Source of the DNA: Streptosporangiaceae bacterium
Lineage (GTDB): Bacteria > Actinomycetota > Actinomycetes > Streptosporangiales > Streptosporangiaceae
Assembly (NCBI GenBank): GCA_030041195.1
Contig: JASHOI010000535.1
Location: 1 to 47,656, forward strand
Reading direction: 5' to 3'
Length of the DNA: 47,656 nt
A model generated the notes under the pieces. That model ran no database searches. It had not been told where the DNA came from and saw only the letters and a program-made list of their open reading frames with translations. The position numbers and the translations under genes are program-made. Numbering within the stretch: position 1 is the first letter of the stretch; the number at the start of each line of letters is the position of its first letter. Positions 25,019 through 32,604 of this stretch are shown here, in pieces.

Positions 25019-26194
25019 TCACAGCCGCTCGATGATCGTCGCGTTGGCCATGCCGCCGGCTTCACACATCACCTGGAGGCCGTACCGGCCGCCGGTCTGC
25101 TCAAGATGGTGCAGCAGAGTCGTCAGCAGCCGGGTGCCGGAGGACCCGAGCGGGTGACCGAGCGCGATCGCGCCGCCGCGCGGGTTGAGCCGCTCGGTGT
25201 CGGCGCCGAACTCGGCCGCCCAGGCCAGCGGTACCGGCGCGAAAGCCTCGTTGACCTCGTAGGCATCGATCGCGTCGAGCGTGAGCCCGCCGCGCCGCAG
25301 CACCATCCGGGTGGCCGGGATCGGCGCGGTGAGCATGAGCAGCGGGTCGTCGCCCGCCACCGCGAACGCATGGAAGCGCGCCCGGGGCCGCAGTCCGGCC
25401 CGCACCGCGGCCGCCTCGCTCATGATGAGCACGGCGGAGGCGCCGTCCGTGAGCGGCGAGGAATTCCCGGCGGTGATCTGCCAGTTGATCTCCGGGAATC
25501 GCGCCGCCAGCTCCGGCGTCCGGAACGACGGCCGCAGCACCGCGAGGTCTGCCGCCGTCGTGCCGGCGCGCACGGTCTCGTCCGCGGTCACCAGACCGCC
25601 GCCGGCCGGCACCGGCACGATCTCGGCTTCAAAGCCGCCGCCGGCCGCCGTTGCGGCGGCCCGCCGATGCGAGCGGGCCGAATACTCGTCTAGCTCCTCC
25701 CGGCTCAGCTTCCACCGGGCCGCTACCAGCTCGGCGCTGACGCCCTGGTGCACCAGGCCATCCGGATACCGGGCCGTCGCCGCCTCCCCCAGGCTGGCGG
25801 GCCGGGAGCTGCCGATCGGCACGCAGCTCATGGACTCCACCCCGGCGGCGATCGCCACGTCATAGCCGCCGGCCAGGACGCCCTGTGCTGCGAACGCGGC
25901 GGCCTGCTGGCCGGATCCGCACTGCCGGTTGATCGTGGTGGCGGGCACGGACTCGGGGAACCCGGCGGCGAACACCCCGTTCCTGGCGATGTTGCCGGAC
26001 TGCTCCCCCACCTGCTGCGCGCACCCTGTGATCACGTCCTCGACCTGGCCCGGGTCGATCCCGGCCCGCTCCATCAGCGCCCGCAGCGTGCCGGCCAGCA
26101 GGTCCACCGGGTGCACCCCAGCCAGCGCCCCGCCCGCCTTGCCCCGGCCCGACGGCGTGCGGACCGCTTCCACGATCACGGCGGCTCCGGTCAT
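25019..26194 (-). CDS. Thiolase (acetyl-CoA acyltransferase)
   Basis: The protein has 391 residues from the ATG preceded by GAAGGAG. It carries the full thiolase set: nucleophilic Cys in NRQCGSGQQAA (about 91), NEAFAP near 340, the His in GHPLGSSGTR, and the second Cys in MCEAGGMAN, where the usual CxGxG has one Ala. It would cleave a 3-ketoacyl-CoA with CoA to release acetyl- or propionyl-CoA. It lies 56 bases downstream of a second thiolase gene about half identical by eye, so the two probably act on different chain lengths or ring-derived intermediates. Confidence 0.9.
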   Translation of the reverse strand: MTGAAVIVEAVRTPSGRGKAGGALAGVHPVDLLAGTLRALMERAGIDPGQVEDVITGCAQQVGEQSGNIARNGVFAAGFPESVPATTINRQCGSGQQAAAFAAQGVLAGGYDVAIAAGVESMSCVPIGSSRPASLGEAATARYPDGLVHQGVSAELVAARWKLSREELDEYSARSHRRAAATAAGGGFEAEIVPVPAGGGLVTADETVRAGTTAADLAVLRPSFRTPELAARFPEINWQITAGNSSPLTDGASAVLIMSEAAAVRAGLRPRARFHAFAVAGDDPLLMLTAPIPATRMVLRRGGLTLDAIDAYEVNEAFAPVPLAWAAEFGADTERLNPRGGAIALGHPLGSSGTRLLTTLLHHLEQTGGRYGLQVMCEAGGMANATIIERL

Positions 26195-26250
26195 GCGCTC
26201 TCCTTCGCTCGAGCCGGCAGGGGCGCCTCGGCTCATCCCTCGGGAGCGGG

Positions 26251-27402
26251 CTACAGCCGCTCGATGATCGTGACGTTGGCCTGGCCGCCGCCCTCGCACA
26301 TGGTCTGCAGCCCGTACCGGCCGCCGGTCCGCTCGAGCTCGTGCAGCAGCGTGGTCATCAGCCGTGCCCCGGATGCCCCGAGCGGGTGACCGAGCGCGAT
26401 CGCCCCGCCATTGGGGTTGACCCTCTCTGGGTTCGCGCCGGTCTCGGCCAGCCAAGCCTGCACGACGCTGGCGAACGCCTCGTTGATCTCGATCACATCC
26501 ATGTCGTGGATGCTCAGGCCCGTCTTTGCCAGTGCGTGCCCGGTCGCTGGGATCGGCGCGGTGAGTACCCAGAGCGGGTCGGCACCGCGCGCGGACATAT
26601 GGTGCACGCGCGCCCGCGGAGTGAGGCCGTGCCTCCGGATGGCGGCCTCGGAGGCGATCAGCAGAGCCGAGGCTCCGTCGGAAATCTGGCTGCAGGCCGC
26701 GGCGGTCAGCCGGCCACCCTCGGTCAGCGGTTTGAGCCCGGCCATCTTCTCCAGGGTGCTGTCGGGCCGCGGTCCCTCGTCGGCGGTCACCCCGGCCAGC
26801 GCCGCGAGCTCGCGGTCGAACCGGCCCTCCGCCTGCGCCCGGATCGCCCGCTGGTGGCTGCGGAGGGCGAACTCTTCCATCGACTCGCGGCTGATCCCCC
26901 ACTTCTCCGCGATCATCTCCGCGCCGTTGAACTGCGAGATCTCCGCGTCCCCGTACCGGGCCCGCCACCCTTCGCTGCCGCTCCACGGATCGGCGGTACC
27001 AAATGGCGCCCCGGCCGCGAATGAGGACAGGATCGGGTACTGGCTCATGTTCTGCACGCCGCCGGCTATCACCAGGTCGGCGGCGCCCGCCTGCACCCCC
27101 TGGGCGGCGAAGCTGACCGCCTGCTGGCTGGAGCCGCACTGCCGGTCCACGGTCACGCCCGGCACGTGCTCGGGCAGGCCGGCCACCAGCGCGCAGGTGC
27201 GTGCGATGTCCCCTGCCTGAGCGCCGATCGCGTCGATGCAGCCGTAGATCACGTCGTCGATGGCTTCTGGATCGACCCCGGTGCGATCCAGCAGGATCCT
27301 GATCGGGTGGGCGCCGAGGTCGGCCGGGTGAACCCCGGCCAGGCCGCCTCGCCGCCTGCCGACGGGAGTGCGGACCGCGCCCACGATGTATGCCTCGCCC
27401 AT
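26251..27402 (-). CDS. Thiolase (acetyl-CoA acyltransferase)
   Basis: This 383-residue enzyme starts MGEAYIVGAVRTPVG; an upstream extension of 64 codons is Arg/Pro-rich and unlikely to be translated. Active-site elements are Cys in VDRQCGSSQQAV (about 90), NEAFASVVQAW, GHPLGASGAR and MCEGGGQAN. It is complete and of normal length. It is the first gene of a leftward unit of two thiolases, and an AT-rich motif lies about 55-75 bases upstream. Confidence 0.9.
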   Translation of the reverse strand: MGEAYIVGAVRTPVGRRRGGLAGVHPADLGAHPIRILLDRTGVDPEAIDDVIYGCIDAIGAQAGDIARTCALVAGLPEHVPGVTVDRQCGSSQQAVSFAAQGVQAGAADLVIAGGVQNMSQYPILSSFAAGAPFGTADPWSGSEGWRARYGDAEISQFNGAEMIAEKWGISRESMEEFALRSHQRAIRAQAEGRFDRELAALAGVTADEGPRPDSTLEKMAGLKPLTEGGRLTAAACSQISDGASALLIASEAAIRRHGLTPRARVHHMSARGADPLWVLTAPIPATGHALAKTGLSIHDMDVIEINEAFASVVQAWLAETGANPERVNPNGGAIALGHPLGASGARLMTTLLHELERTGGRYGLQTMCEGGGQANVTIIERL

Positions 27403-27457
27403 GCCACTGCTCCTGCGCTCGCCGGGCCCGGCCGGGCCCGGAAGCGGGCCGGTCTCA

Positions 27458-27478
27458 TATTTTAATCTAACATAAATA
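27458..27478. promoter_or_regulatory. AT-rich motif upstream of the thiolase pair
   Basis: The core TTTTAATCTAACATAAATAC shares TAATCTAAyAy with the minus strand of the site at 32458-32477. It lies between the FAD-enzyme stop and the thiolase start at 27402, a position suited to control of the thiolase transcript. Confidence 0.5.
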
Positions 27479-27510
27479 CGGAACGGGTCGCTTCGTGCCC
27501 GGGCCGCCGT

Positions 27511-27559
27511 ACGCGCGCCGGCTAGCGGACTGGGAGGGGACGCGCGCCGGCTAGCGGAC
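27511..27559. repeat. 20-bp perfect direct repeat at the end of the FAD-enzyme gene
   Basis: Identical 20-base copies at 27511-27530 and 27540-27559 begin ACGCGCGCCGG and end CTAGCGGAC. They are separated by nine bases. The second copy spans the stop codon of the FAD-enzyme gene (27551-27553), so the spare copy carries a duplicate of the gene's last codons and stop. A short tandem duplication is the likely origin. Confidence 0.8.
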
Positions 27560-28864
27560 CGGCAGGGGGAAGCGGTCCCTGATCGCGGCCGCAACGAGTT
27601 GCGCGGTCTCCGCGCACGCGGTGGTGCCGCCGTTGGCGTACTCCTTCACCCCGTCGCCGACGTTCCACAGGTTCGGCAGCGGTGTGCCGGGTGGCAGGTC
27701 ATATCCCGCGACCGCTCGCTGCGGCGGCCAGTCGTCCCGCGTCACGGCGGTGGACAGGATCCTTGCCCGGTCAAAGCCGGGGAATTCGGCGTGCAGGTCG
27801 GCCATCAGCAGCTCGGTCTCGGCCGCGGCGTCGAAGTCGCCGACGGACGGGCGGGGCACGGCCGTGCCGGCGTACAGATGCCAGCCGGGCGGCGCCATCT
27901 CGGGGCAGACGTCGGTGAAGTTGGCGGCGTAGCACAGCCGCCGGGTGCTGGCGAAGCTGAGCAGGCCCGGCGCCTCCATCAGCCGTTCCTGGCTGGCGAA
28001 GTTGACAGTGATCATGGCACAGGACCGGTCGGCCGCCTTGACCGCCGCCAGGTAATCCGGCGGAAGCTGCTCCTCGCCGATCAGCGCGGCGGTGGCTGCC
28101 GGGCCGGCGTCGCTCACCACGACCCGGGCGGCGATCTCGGCCCGACCGCCGTCGGCGCGGCGCACCGTGGCGCCGGTCGCCCGGCCGTCGCCGACGTGTA
28201 TGGCCTGAACCTCGCTGGACAGCCATAGCTGACCTCCAGACGCGGCGAATGCCCGGCTGAGTGACTGCCAGATGCCGATCGTGCCGTGCGGGCAGAACCC
28301 GAACTTCTTGAACGCGCTCTTGCGGGTGAAGTACGTGAGGAACACCCGGGCCGGGAGCTCATCCGGGCCGACAGCGAAGACCGAGCCGCACATCGCCCGG
28401 AAGATGCCGTGCGCGGCCTCGCTCCGCGTGTAGCGGGCCAGCCAGTCGGCGGTCGAGATCTGGCCATCCGGCAGGCCGTCGTCCTGCCGCGCCTCGGCCA
28501 GGCCGGCCAGGATCCGCGCGCCCTGGCGGGTGATCTTCGACAGCAGGAAACCCCAGCCGCCGCCGGTCACGTCCACATCGCGGCGGCCAACCCGGTACAG
28601 GATCGGCGGCTCCGGGCTCCGGACCTCGAACTCCGCCCCGACCTCGGCGAAGGTCTGCTCCGTCATCCCGCCGGTCTCGATCACGATCGCGCCGTTGTTG
28701 ACCTTGAAACCGTCGACGTCCCAGGTGGACGCCCGGCCCCCGACGTGGGCCAGCCGCTCGATGACCAGCGTCCGGTAGCCGGCGTGCTGCAGCCGCGCCG
28801 CGGTCATCAGCCCGCCCGCGCCGGCCCCGATCACCAGCACGTCGGCGTCGGTCACGGCGGTCAC
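27551..28864 (-). CDS. FAD-dependent oxidoreductase, phytoene-desaturase/amine-oxidase type
   Basis: This 437-residue protein starts at GTG. The Rossmann dinucleotide motif DVLVIGAGAGGLMTAARLQH (about 8-27) is followed by VIERLAHVGGRAS, and the C-terminus has NLWNVGDGVKEYANGGTTAC, the FAD-closing segment of phytoene-desaturase-like and monoamine-oxidase-like proteins. Such enzymes desaturate or oxidise lipophilic substrates. Within a Rieske oxygenase/acyl-CoA dehydrogenase cluster it may introduce a double bond or oxidise a ring; the reaction is not predictable. Its start overlaps a nine-codon upstream frame that holds the only clear ribosome site, and its stop lies inside a 20-bp direct repeat. 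Confidence 0.82.
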   Translation of the reverse strand: MTAVTDADVLVIGAGAGGLMTAARLQHAGYRTLVIERLAHVGGRASTWDVDGFKVNNGAIVIETGGMTEQTFAEVGAEFEVRSPEPPILYRVGRRDVDVTGGGWGFLLSKITRQGARILAGLAEARQDDGLPDGQISTADWLARYTRSEAAHGIFRAMCGSVFAVGPDELPARVFLTYFTRKSAFKKFGFCPHGTIGIWQSLSRAFAASGGQLWLSSEVQAIHVGDGRATGATVRRADGGRAEIAARVVVSDAGPAATAALIGEEQLPPDYLAAVKAADRSCAMITVNFASQERLMEAPGLLSFASTRRLCYAANFTDVCPEMAPPGWHLYAGTAVPRPSVGDFDAAAETELLMADLHAEFPGFDRARILSTAVTRDDWPPQRAVAGYDLPPGTPLPNLWNVGDGVKEYANGGTTACAETAQLVAAAIRDRFPLPVR

Positions 28865-28890
28865 GGCTGAGCCGGCCGGAGCTGGGCCAT
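28861..28890 (-). CDS. Nine-codon leader ORF coupled to the FAD-enzyme gene
   Basis: On the minus strand GGAAGGAA lies 6 bases before an ATG opening MAQLRPAQP, whose TGA overlaps the FAD-enzyme GTG as GTGA. The larger gene has no ribosome site directly before its own start. The arrangement equals that at 14397-14429. It may couple translation or may be chance. Confidence 0.33.
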   Translation of the reverse strand: MAQLRPAQP

Positions 28891-28913
28891 GGGAGATTCC
28901 TTCCCGATCGGGG

Positions 28914-30137
28914 TCAGTACGAGGCGGGCAGCCGCAGGCTGTGGCTGGCCACGAAGTTCAGCACCATCTCCCGGCTGACCGGAGCCGTCCGCATCAGCCG
29001 GGTCACGAACCAGAGATCAGCCAGGCCGTACTCGTTCGCCAGCCCGTTCCCGCCGTGGGTCTGGATGGCCTGGTCGAGCGCTGCCAGCGCCGCGTCAGCG
29101 GCCGCCAGCTTGGCTATGTTCGCCGCCTCGCCCGCGTCCTGGCCGGCGTCGGCCAGCTCGGCGGCCCGCGCCGTCGCCAGCCGGGCCAGCTGCACGTTCA
29201 CGTGCGCCAGCGCCAGCGGGTGAGCGATGCCCTGGTGCGCGCCGATCGGCTGCGACCAGACCTTCCGGGTGCGCGCGTAGTCGCTGGCCTTGGCGATCGC
29301 GTACCGGCCTACGCCGTTGCAGATCGCGGCGGCCAGGATTCGCTCCGGGTTCAGCCCGGCGAACACCTGGCGCAGGCCCGCGCCGGCCGTGCCGATCAGC
29401 GCCGTCTCGCCGACGGGTACCTCATCGAGGAACACCGCGTGCTGCCGGTCGGGCGACACGAGCGCGGTCTCGATCGGGCGGATCGTGACGCCGGGCGCGT
29501 CACGCGGCACGACAAACAGCGACAGCGGCCGCCGCCCGGCCGCCCGCCCCGTGTCAGCCCGCCCCGTGTCAGCCGGCCCCTTATCGGCCAGCGCTGTGTC
29601 AGCCAGCACGGTGTCATCCCGGGCGACGACGAGCATGGCCTCGCACTCGTCGGCAGCGGAGATGTAGTACTTGCCGCCGGACAGCACCCAGCCCTGGCCG
29701 CCGGCCGGCCTGCGGGCCGCGGTGGCGATGTTGTGGCTATTGGAGCCGGCGTCTGGCTCCGTGAGCGCGAACGCCATCTTCCGCGCTCCGCTGGCCAGCC
29801 CGGGCAGCCAGGCGTCGCGCATATCCGGGGAACCGTGCGCAGCCAGGATCGAGCCGCAGATCGCCGGGGATATCACGGCGATCAGCAGCGGCAGCCCGTG
29901 CGCGGCCAGTTCCTCGATGATCACCACGAGCTCGGTGAGGCCGGCCCCGCCGCCGCCGTACTGGGCGGGCAGGTGCACGCCGAGCAGCCCGGCCGCGCCC
30001 AGGTCCGCCCACAGCTCACCGATGTTCCCGCCGGTCCTGGCCTGCCGGGCGTAGTACTGGTGCCCGTAACGGGCCGCGATCGCCGCGGTCGTCTGCCGGA
30101 TCAGCTCCTGTTCCGGTGTCTGCGGAACCAGGTCCAT
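28914..30137 (-). CDS. Acyl-CoA dehydrogenase with a pentapeptide-repeat insertion
   Basis: This FadE-type protein has 407 residues from the ATG of MDLVPQTPEQ; a GTG 57 bases upstream touches a palindrome and is less likely. Elements are LGAAGLLGVHLPAQYGGGGA, MAFALTEPDAGSN near 120, the second beta-domain KYYISAADECEAMLV, IQTHGGNGLANEYGL and the C-terminal TAPVSREMVLNFVASHSL. The last segment replaces the YEGT of MCAD-type enzymes and is common in actinobacterial FadE proteins. Between the two beta strands near residues 175-200 it carries five pentapeptide units (DTVLA, DTALA, DKGPA, DTGRA, DTGRA) from a 15-bp DNA repeat. It forms an alpha,beta double bond in an acyl-CoA. Confidence 0.85.
   Translation of the reverse strand: MDLVPQTPEQELIRQTTAAIAARYGHQYYARQARTGGNIGELWADLGAAGLLGVHLPAQYGGGGAGLTELVVIIEELAAHGLPLLIAVISPAICGSILAAHGSPDMRDAWLPGLASGARKMAFALTEPDAGSNSHNIATAARRPAGGQGWVLSGGKYYISAADECEAMLVVARDDTVLADTALADKGPADTGRADTGRAAGRRPLSLFVVPRDAPGVTIRPIETALVSPDRQHAVFLDEVPVGETALIGTAGAGLRQVFAGLNPERILAAAICNGVGRYAIAKASDYARTRKVWSQPIGAHQGIAHPLALAHVNVQLARLATARAAELADAGQDAGEAANIAKLAAADAALAALDQAIQTHGGNGLANEYGLADLWFVTRLMRTAPVSREMVLNFVASHSLRLPASY
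29546..29620. repeat. Five tandem 15-bp repeats inside the acyl-CoA dehydrogenase gene
   Basis: Five consecutive units start at 29546, 29561, 29576, 29591 and 29606. The first two differ by one base (GCCCCGTGTCAGCCC and GCCCCGTGTCAGCCG); the others are more diverged. The unit length keeps the reading frame, so copy number can vary without breaking the enzyme. Confidence 0.85.
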
Positions 30138-30194
30138 CGGTTTCACCGTCCCGGCGATCGCGGCGCCCCAGGGAAGGATCGCCCGCGAGATCAC

Positions 30195-30208
30195 TTAATC
30201 AAGATTAA
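30195..30208. promoter_or_regulatory. Palindrome upstream of the acyl-CoA dehydrogenase gene
   Basis: TTAATCAAGATTAA has perfect 6-base arms TTAATC and GATTAA around AA. It is an AT-rich island 58 bases before the dehydrogenase ATG. It equals the palindrome at 39061-39074 apart from one symmetric base change in each arm. A TetR-type operator is the likely role. Confidence 0.6.
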
Positions 30209-30336
30209 AATAGCATCTGGCGATGTCCCGGGCTAGCGCCACGTGGCCAGCCGGCGTGGTTGGCGAGCGCGGCTCGCGTGTGGCTGGCGAGCGCGGCCTC
30301 GGGGGCTGGCGGGGTGCTGTCCCGTCCGCCTTCGGG

Positions 30337-30588
30337 CTAGCCGGGATCGTCGCGCCAGCGGTCCGCGGACGGGTCGAGCAGCTGGGTCAGGTGGCCGTCC
30401 GGAAGCCAGACGATCGTCTCGAGCTCCAGCGCGTCGAGGAACCGGACCTTGCCGGTCCGCTGGTCTTCCAGCCGCAGGCGCGGCCCGTTGGCCGTCGCGT
30501 CGACCGCGACGGTGACCGACGCGAACTCGCTGTCGACCGTCCCGCCAGAGCCCGAGATATCGGGCGGTCCGTCTGCGGGTGTCGTCAT
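30337..30588 (-). CDS. Small conserved protein associated with Rieske oxygenase genes
   Basis: This is an 83-residue protein from the ATG with GGAGG 7 bases upstream. The core (SEFASVTVAVDATANGPRLR, then LEDQRTGKVRFLDALELETI and VWLPDGHLTQLL) resembles short proteins found next to ring-hydroxylating oxygenase genes in actinobacteria and often labelled dihydrodiol dehydrogenase, although they are far too small for that enzyme. I recall this family by pattern only. It has no signal peptide, membrane segment or known catalytic motif. It follows the beta-subunit gene by 33 bases. A role in oxygenase assembly or electron transfer is speculation. Confidence 0.6.
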   Translation of the reverse strand: MTTPADGPPDISGSGGTVDSEFASVTVAVDATANGPRLRLEDQRTGKVRFLDALELETIVWLPDGHLTQLLDPSADRWRDDPG

Positions 30589-30621
30589 CGGCATGCCTCC
30601 GCGGCGGTTCTCGGGCTGCGG

Positions 30622-31143
30622 TCAGATGAGGAAGCCCAGCGTAGGGAGCGGCTGATCCCGGTTGACCAGCAGCACCTGCTTGCCGGACATGAGCAGTGCG
30701 TCATCGCCGGCGCGCCGGAGCCGGTAGGTGACGCGGCCCGCCCATAGTTCCAGCCCGCGCTCCCTGGACTCGGCGGCGATGAAGTTGGCGGCCGCGAGAA
30801 TGTCGCCGTCCTCCTCGCCAATGAGCTCGATGTTCGAGATCACCCGCCGCAGCTGCGACGGCGGGTCCTGGGCGTGGCGCCTGCCCGTGCGCAGCTGTGC
30901 CAGCCGGGTCGAGATCCGGCTGCGGTTGTCGTAGATGACCGACATCCGCTCCGAGGGCGCCGTGAGGTCGCCGCCGGCCGGCACCCAGTACAGGGCGTCG
31001 TCGGTCCACAGCGCTTCCCAGGCGTCGTAGTCGTGCTCGTCCGCGAGCCTCGCCTCGCGGTAGATGAACCGCTCGACCCGGCGCAGCAGCTTCTCCGGTC
31101 CGGTCACCGGCCCATCCCGAGTCTCCCGAGCGCTCACCGTCAC
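30622..31143 (-). CDS. Rieske ring-hydroxylating oxygenase, beta subunit
   Basis: The protein has 173 residues, the normal size for this subunit, from a GTG overlapping the alpha-subunit stop (GTGA) with GGAGG just upstream. It shows the NTF2-like cone fold pattern: VERFIYREARLADEHDYDAW, EALWTDDALYWVPAGGD, DNRSRISTRLAQLRTGR, then RVISNIELI and WAGRVTYRLRRAG. The beta subunit is structural and helps set substrate fit in alpha3beta3 oxygenases. Translation coupling to the alpha gene supports equal synthesis. Confidence 0.88.
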   Translation of the reverse strand: MTVSARETRDGPVTGPEKLLRRVERFIYREARLADEHDYDAWEALWTDDALYWVPAGGDLTAPSERMSVIYDNRSRISTRLAQLRTGRRHAQDPPSQLRRVISNIELIGEEDGDILAAANFIAAESRERGLELWAGRVTYRLRRAGDDALLMSGKQVLLVNRDQPLPTLGFLI

Positions 31144-32429
31144 GCGCCCTCCATCTGCGTCAGGTAGTGCCGCCAGAAGCCCCGCATCGCGGTTTCGTCG
31201 GTCGCGCCGCCAACGCGCAGCCCTCGCTCGTCGGTGCGTTCCCTGGCAAGTCCCCGCCGCAGATCCAGCCACTCCGGGGCGAGCATCGCCAGCCCTCGCT
31301 GGTTGCGCTCGTACATCTCGGTGTCATCCGCGAGCAGCATGCCGGCCGGGCCCACCGAGCCGACGGACTGTGACACCATCCGTCGGTTGAGCTCTGGCGC
31401 GCCAGCGAGCTGGACGGCGGTCGAGTGCTGGATGCAGTCTCCGGCCGACAGCGGCTGGATCACGAACACCTGGATCTCGGCCACGAACAGGTTCGGGAAG
31501 ATCATGACGTGCGGGGCGCCCTCGATCAGGATGCGGTCGGCGGCGGGGCCGTGCGCCTGCCTCATCGCGGCGACGTACGCGGGCACGCGGTCGGCGGTCG
31601 TGCCGAACCAGCGCATCGGCTCCCCGGACCTGCGGAATTCCGGTCGCAGGTCGTTCTCGCTGTGCCCGTTCCCGAGACTGCGGGTGACGGCGGCGGACTT
31701 GTCGCTGTACAGCGCGCCGATCGGGCTGCCGGTGACGCTGAAGATCGAGCCGTGCACGAACTGCGGGTGATACCCATCGGTCTCGTTCTCCGCGAGCAGC
31801 TTCCAGTTCGCCCGCGTCCGGTGCCGCAGCCACCCGGCCGTGAGCTCCACCCTGCCCTCGGGCGAGAGCCGGGCGAGCCGGTCCAGTTCTCCCGCCGCCT
31901 CGCCCAGGTGCTCGGCCAGGTCCGGGCCATCGGGCGCCAGCGAGCCGAACACGAAGCCCCGATACTCCGCGACCCTGGGCACCCTGGCCAGCGAGAGCTC
32001 GGCCTCGATCGTCCCCTTGCCGCCGTATCCCTGGTTGAACGGGAACCCGATCAGCTCCCCGGTGTTCCGGTACGTCCAGCCGTGATACGGGCACCGGAAC
32101 GACTTCGCGTTGCCCCGCTGCGCCTCGCAGACCAGGTTGCCGCGGTGCGCGCACCGGTTCAGCAGCAGGTGCACCGCGCCATCGGCGCCCCTGGTCATGA
32201 TGACGTCCTGCAGCCCGATGCTCGTGCGGATGTAGTCGCCGGGCTGCGCAACCTCGCTGGCGTGACCGACGAACACCCAGGTCCGGTACCAGATCCGGGC
32301 CAGCTCGTCGGCGAAGACCCGCGGATCGGTGTACAGCGAGCCGTGCACCCGGGCAGGCTCGATCAGTCGCCGGTAATCAGGGCGGTCGGCACCCTGCGCG
32401 GGCACCGAGGGCGGCCCGTCCACCGGCAT
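31140..32429 (-). CDS. Rieske ring-hydroxylating oxygenase, alpha subunit
   Basis: This 429-residue catalytic subunit starts at the ATG at 32429, with GGAGGT 4 bases upstream; a TTG 33 bases earlier is less likely. The [2Fe-2S] ligands are C93 and H95 (CAHRG) and C113 and H116 (CPYHGW). The mononuclear iron site is in ENETDGYHPQFVHG, with Asp218, His221 and His226. Such enzymes insert oxygen into aromatic rings or do monooxygenation or demethylation. Ferredoxin and reductase genes are not seen in the window, so electrons must come from elsewhere. It heads a leftward operon with the beta subunit and a small protein; the alpha/beta hydrolase gene diverges from it. Confidence 0.92.
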   Translation of the reverse strand: MPVDGPPSVPAQGADRPDYRRLIEPARVHGSLYTDPRVFADELARIWYRTWVFVGHASEVAQPGDYIRTSIGLQDVIMTRGADGAVHLLLNRCAHRGNLVCEAQRGNAKSFRCPYHGWTYRNTGELIGFPFNQGYGGKGTIEAELSLARVPRVAEYRGFVFGSLAPDGPDLAEHLGEAAGELDRLARLSPEGRVELTAGWLRHRTRANWKLLAENETDGYHPQFVHGSIFSVTGSPIGALYSDKSAAVTRSLGNGHSENDLRPEFRRSGEPMRWFGTTADRVPAYVAAMRQAHGPAADRILIEGAPHVMIFPNLFVAEIQVFVIQPLSAGDCIQHSTAVQLAGAPELNRRMVSQSVGSVGPAGMLLADDTEMYERNQRGLAMLAPEWLDLRRGLARERTDERGLRVGGATDETAMRGFWRHYLTQMEGA

Positions 32430-32457
32430 CGGCACCTCCGGCTGCAGCGCGGCGATA

Positions 32458-32477
32458 ATCAAATCTGTATTAGATTA
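32458..32477. promoter_or_regulatory. AT-rich motif upstream of the Rieske operon
   Basis: ATCAAATCTGTATTAGATTA contains inverted AATCT and AGATT halves. It lies 29-48 bases before the alpha-subunit ATG and in the divergent region with the hydrolase gene. Its right end recurs at 20714-20732 and its left part at 24980-24998. Confidence 0.55.
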
Positions 32478-32604
32478 GCCGAGAGCCTTCCGGCCCGGCA
32501 ACGCGGCGCCGCCCGGGCCCGCCGTGCACCGGAGCCAGGGCGCTTCTGGGCGAAGCCAGGCTCTGAGACAGTGGCTAAGCAACCTGCGGAAAGGACGCAT
32601 TCAC

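Noticed and set aside
30259..30305. Direct repeat of TGGCGAGCGCGGC
   Set aside because: It is a short GC-rich repeat in a 130-base gap with low-complexity composition and no tie to a gene function.
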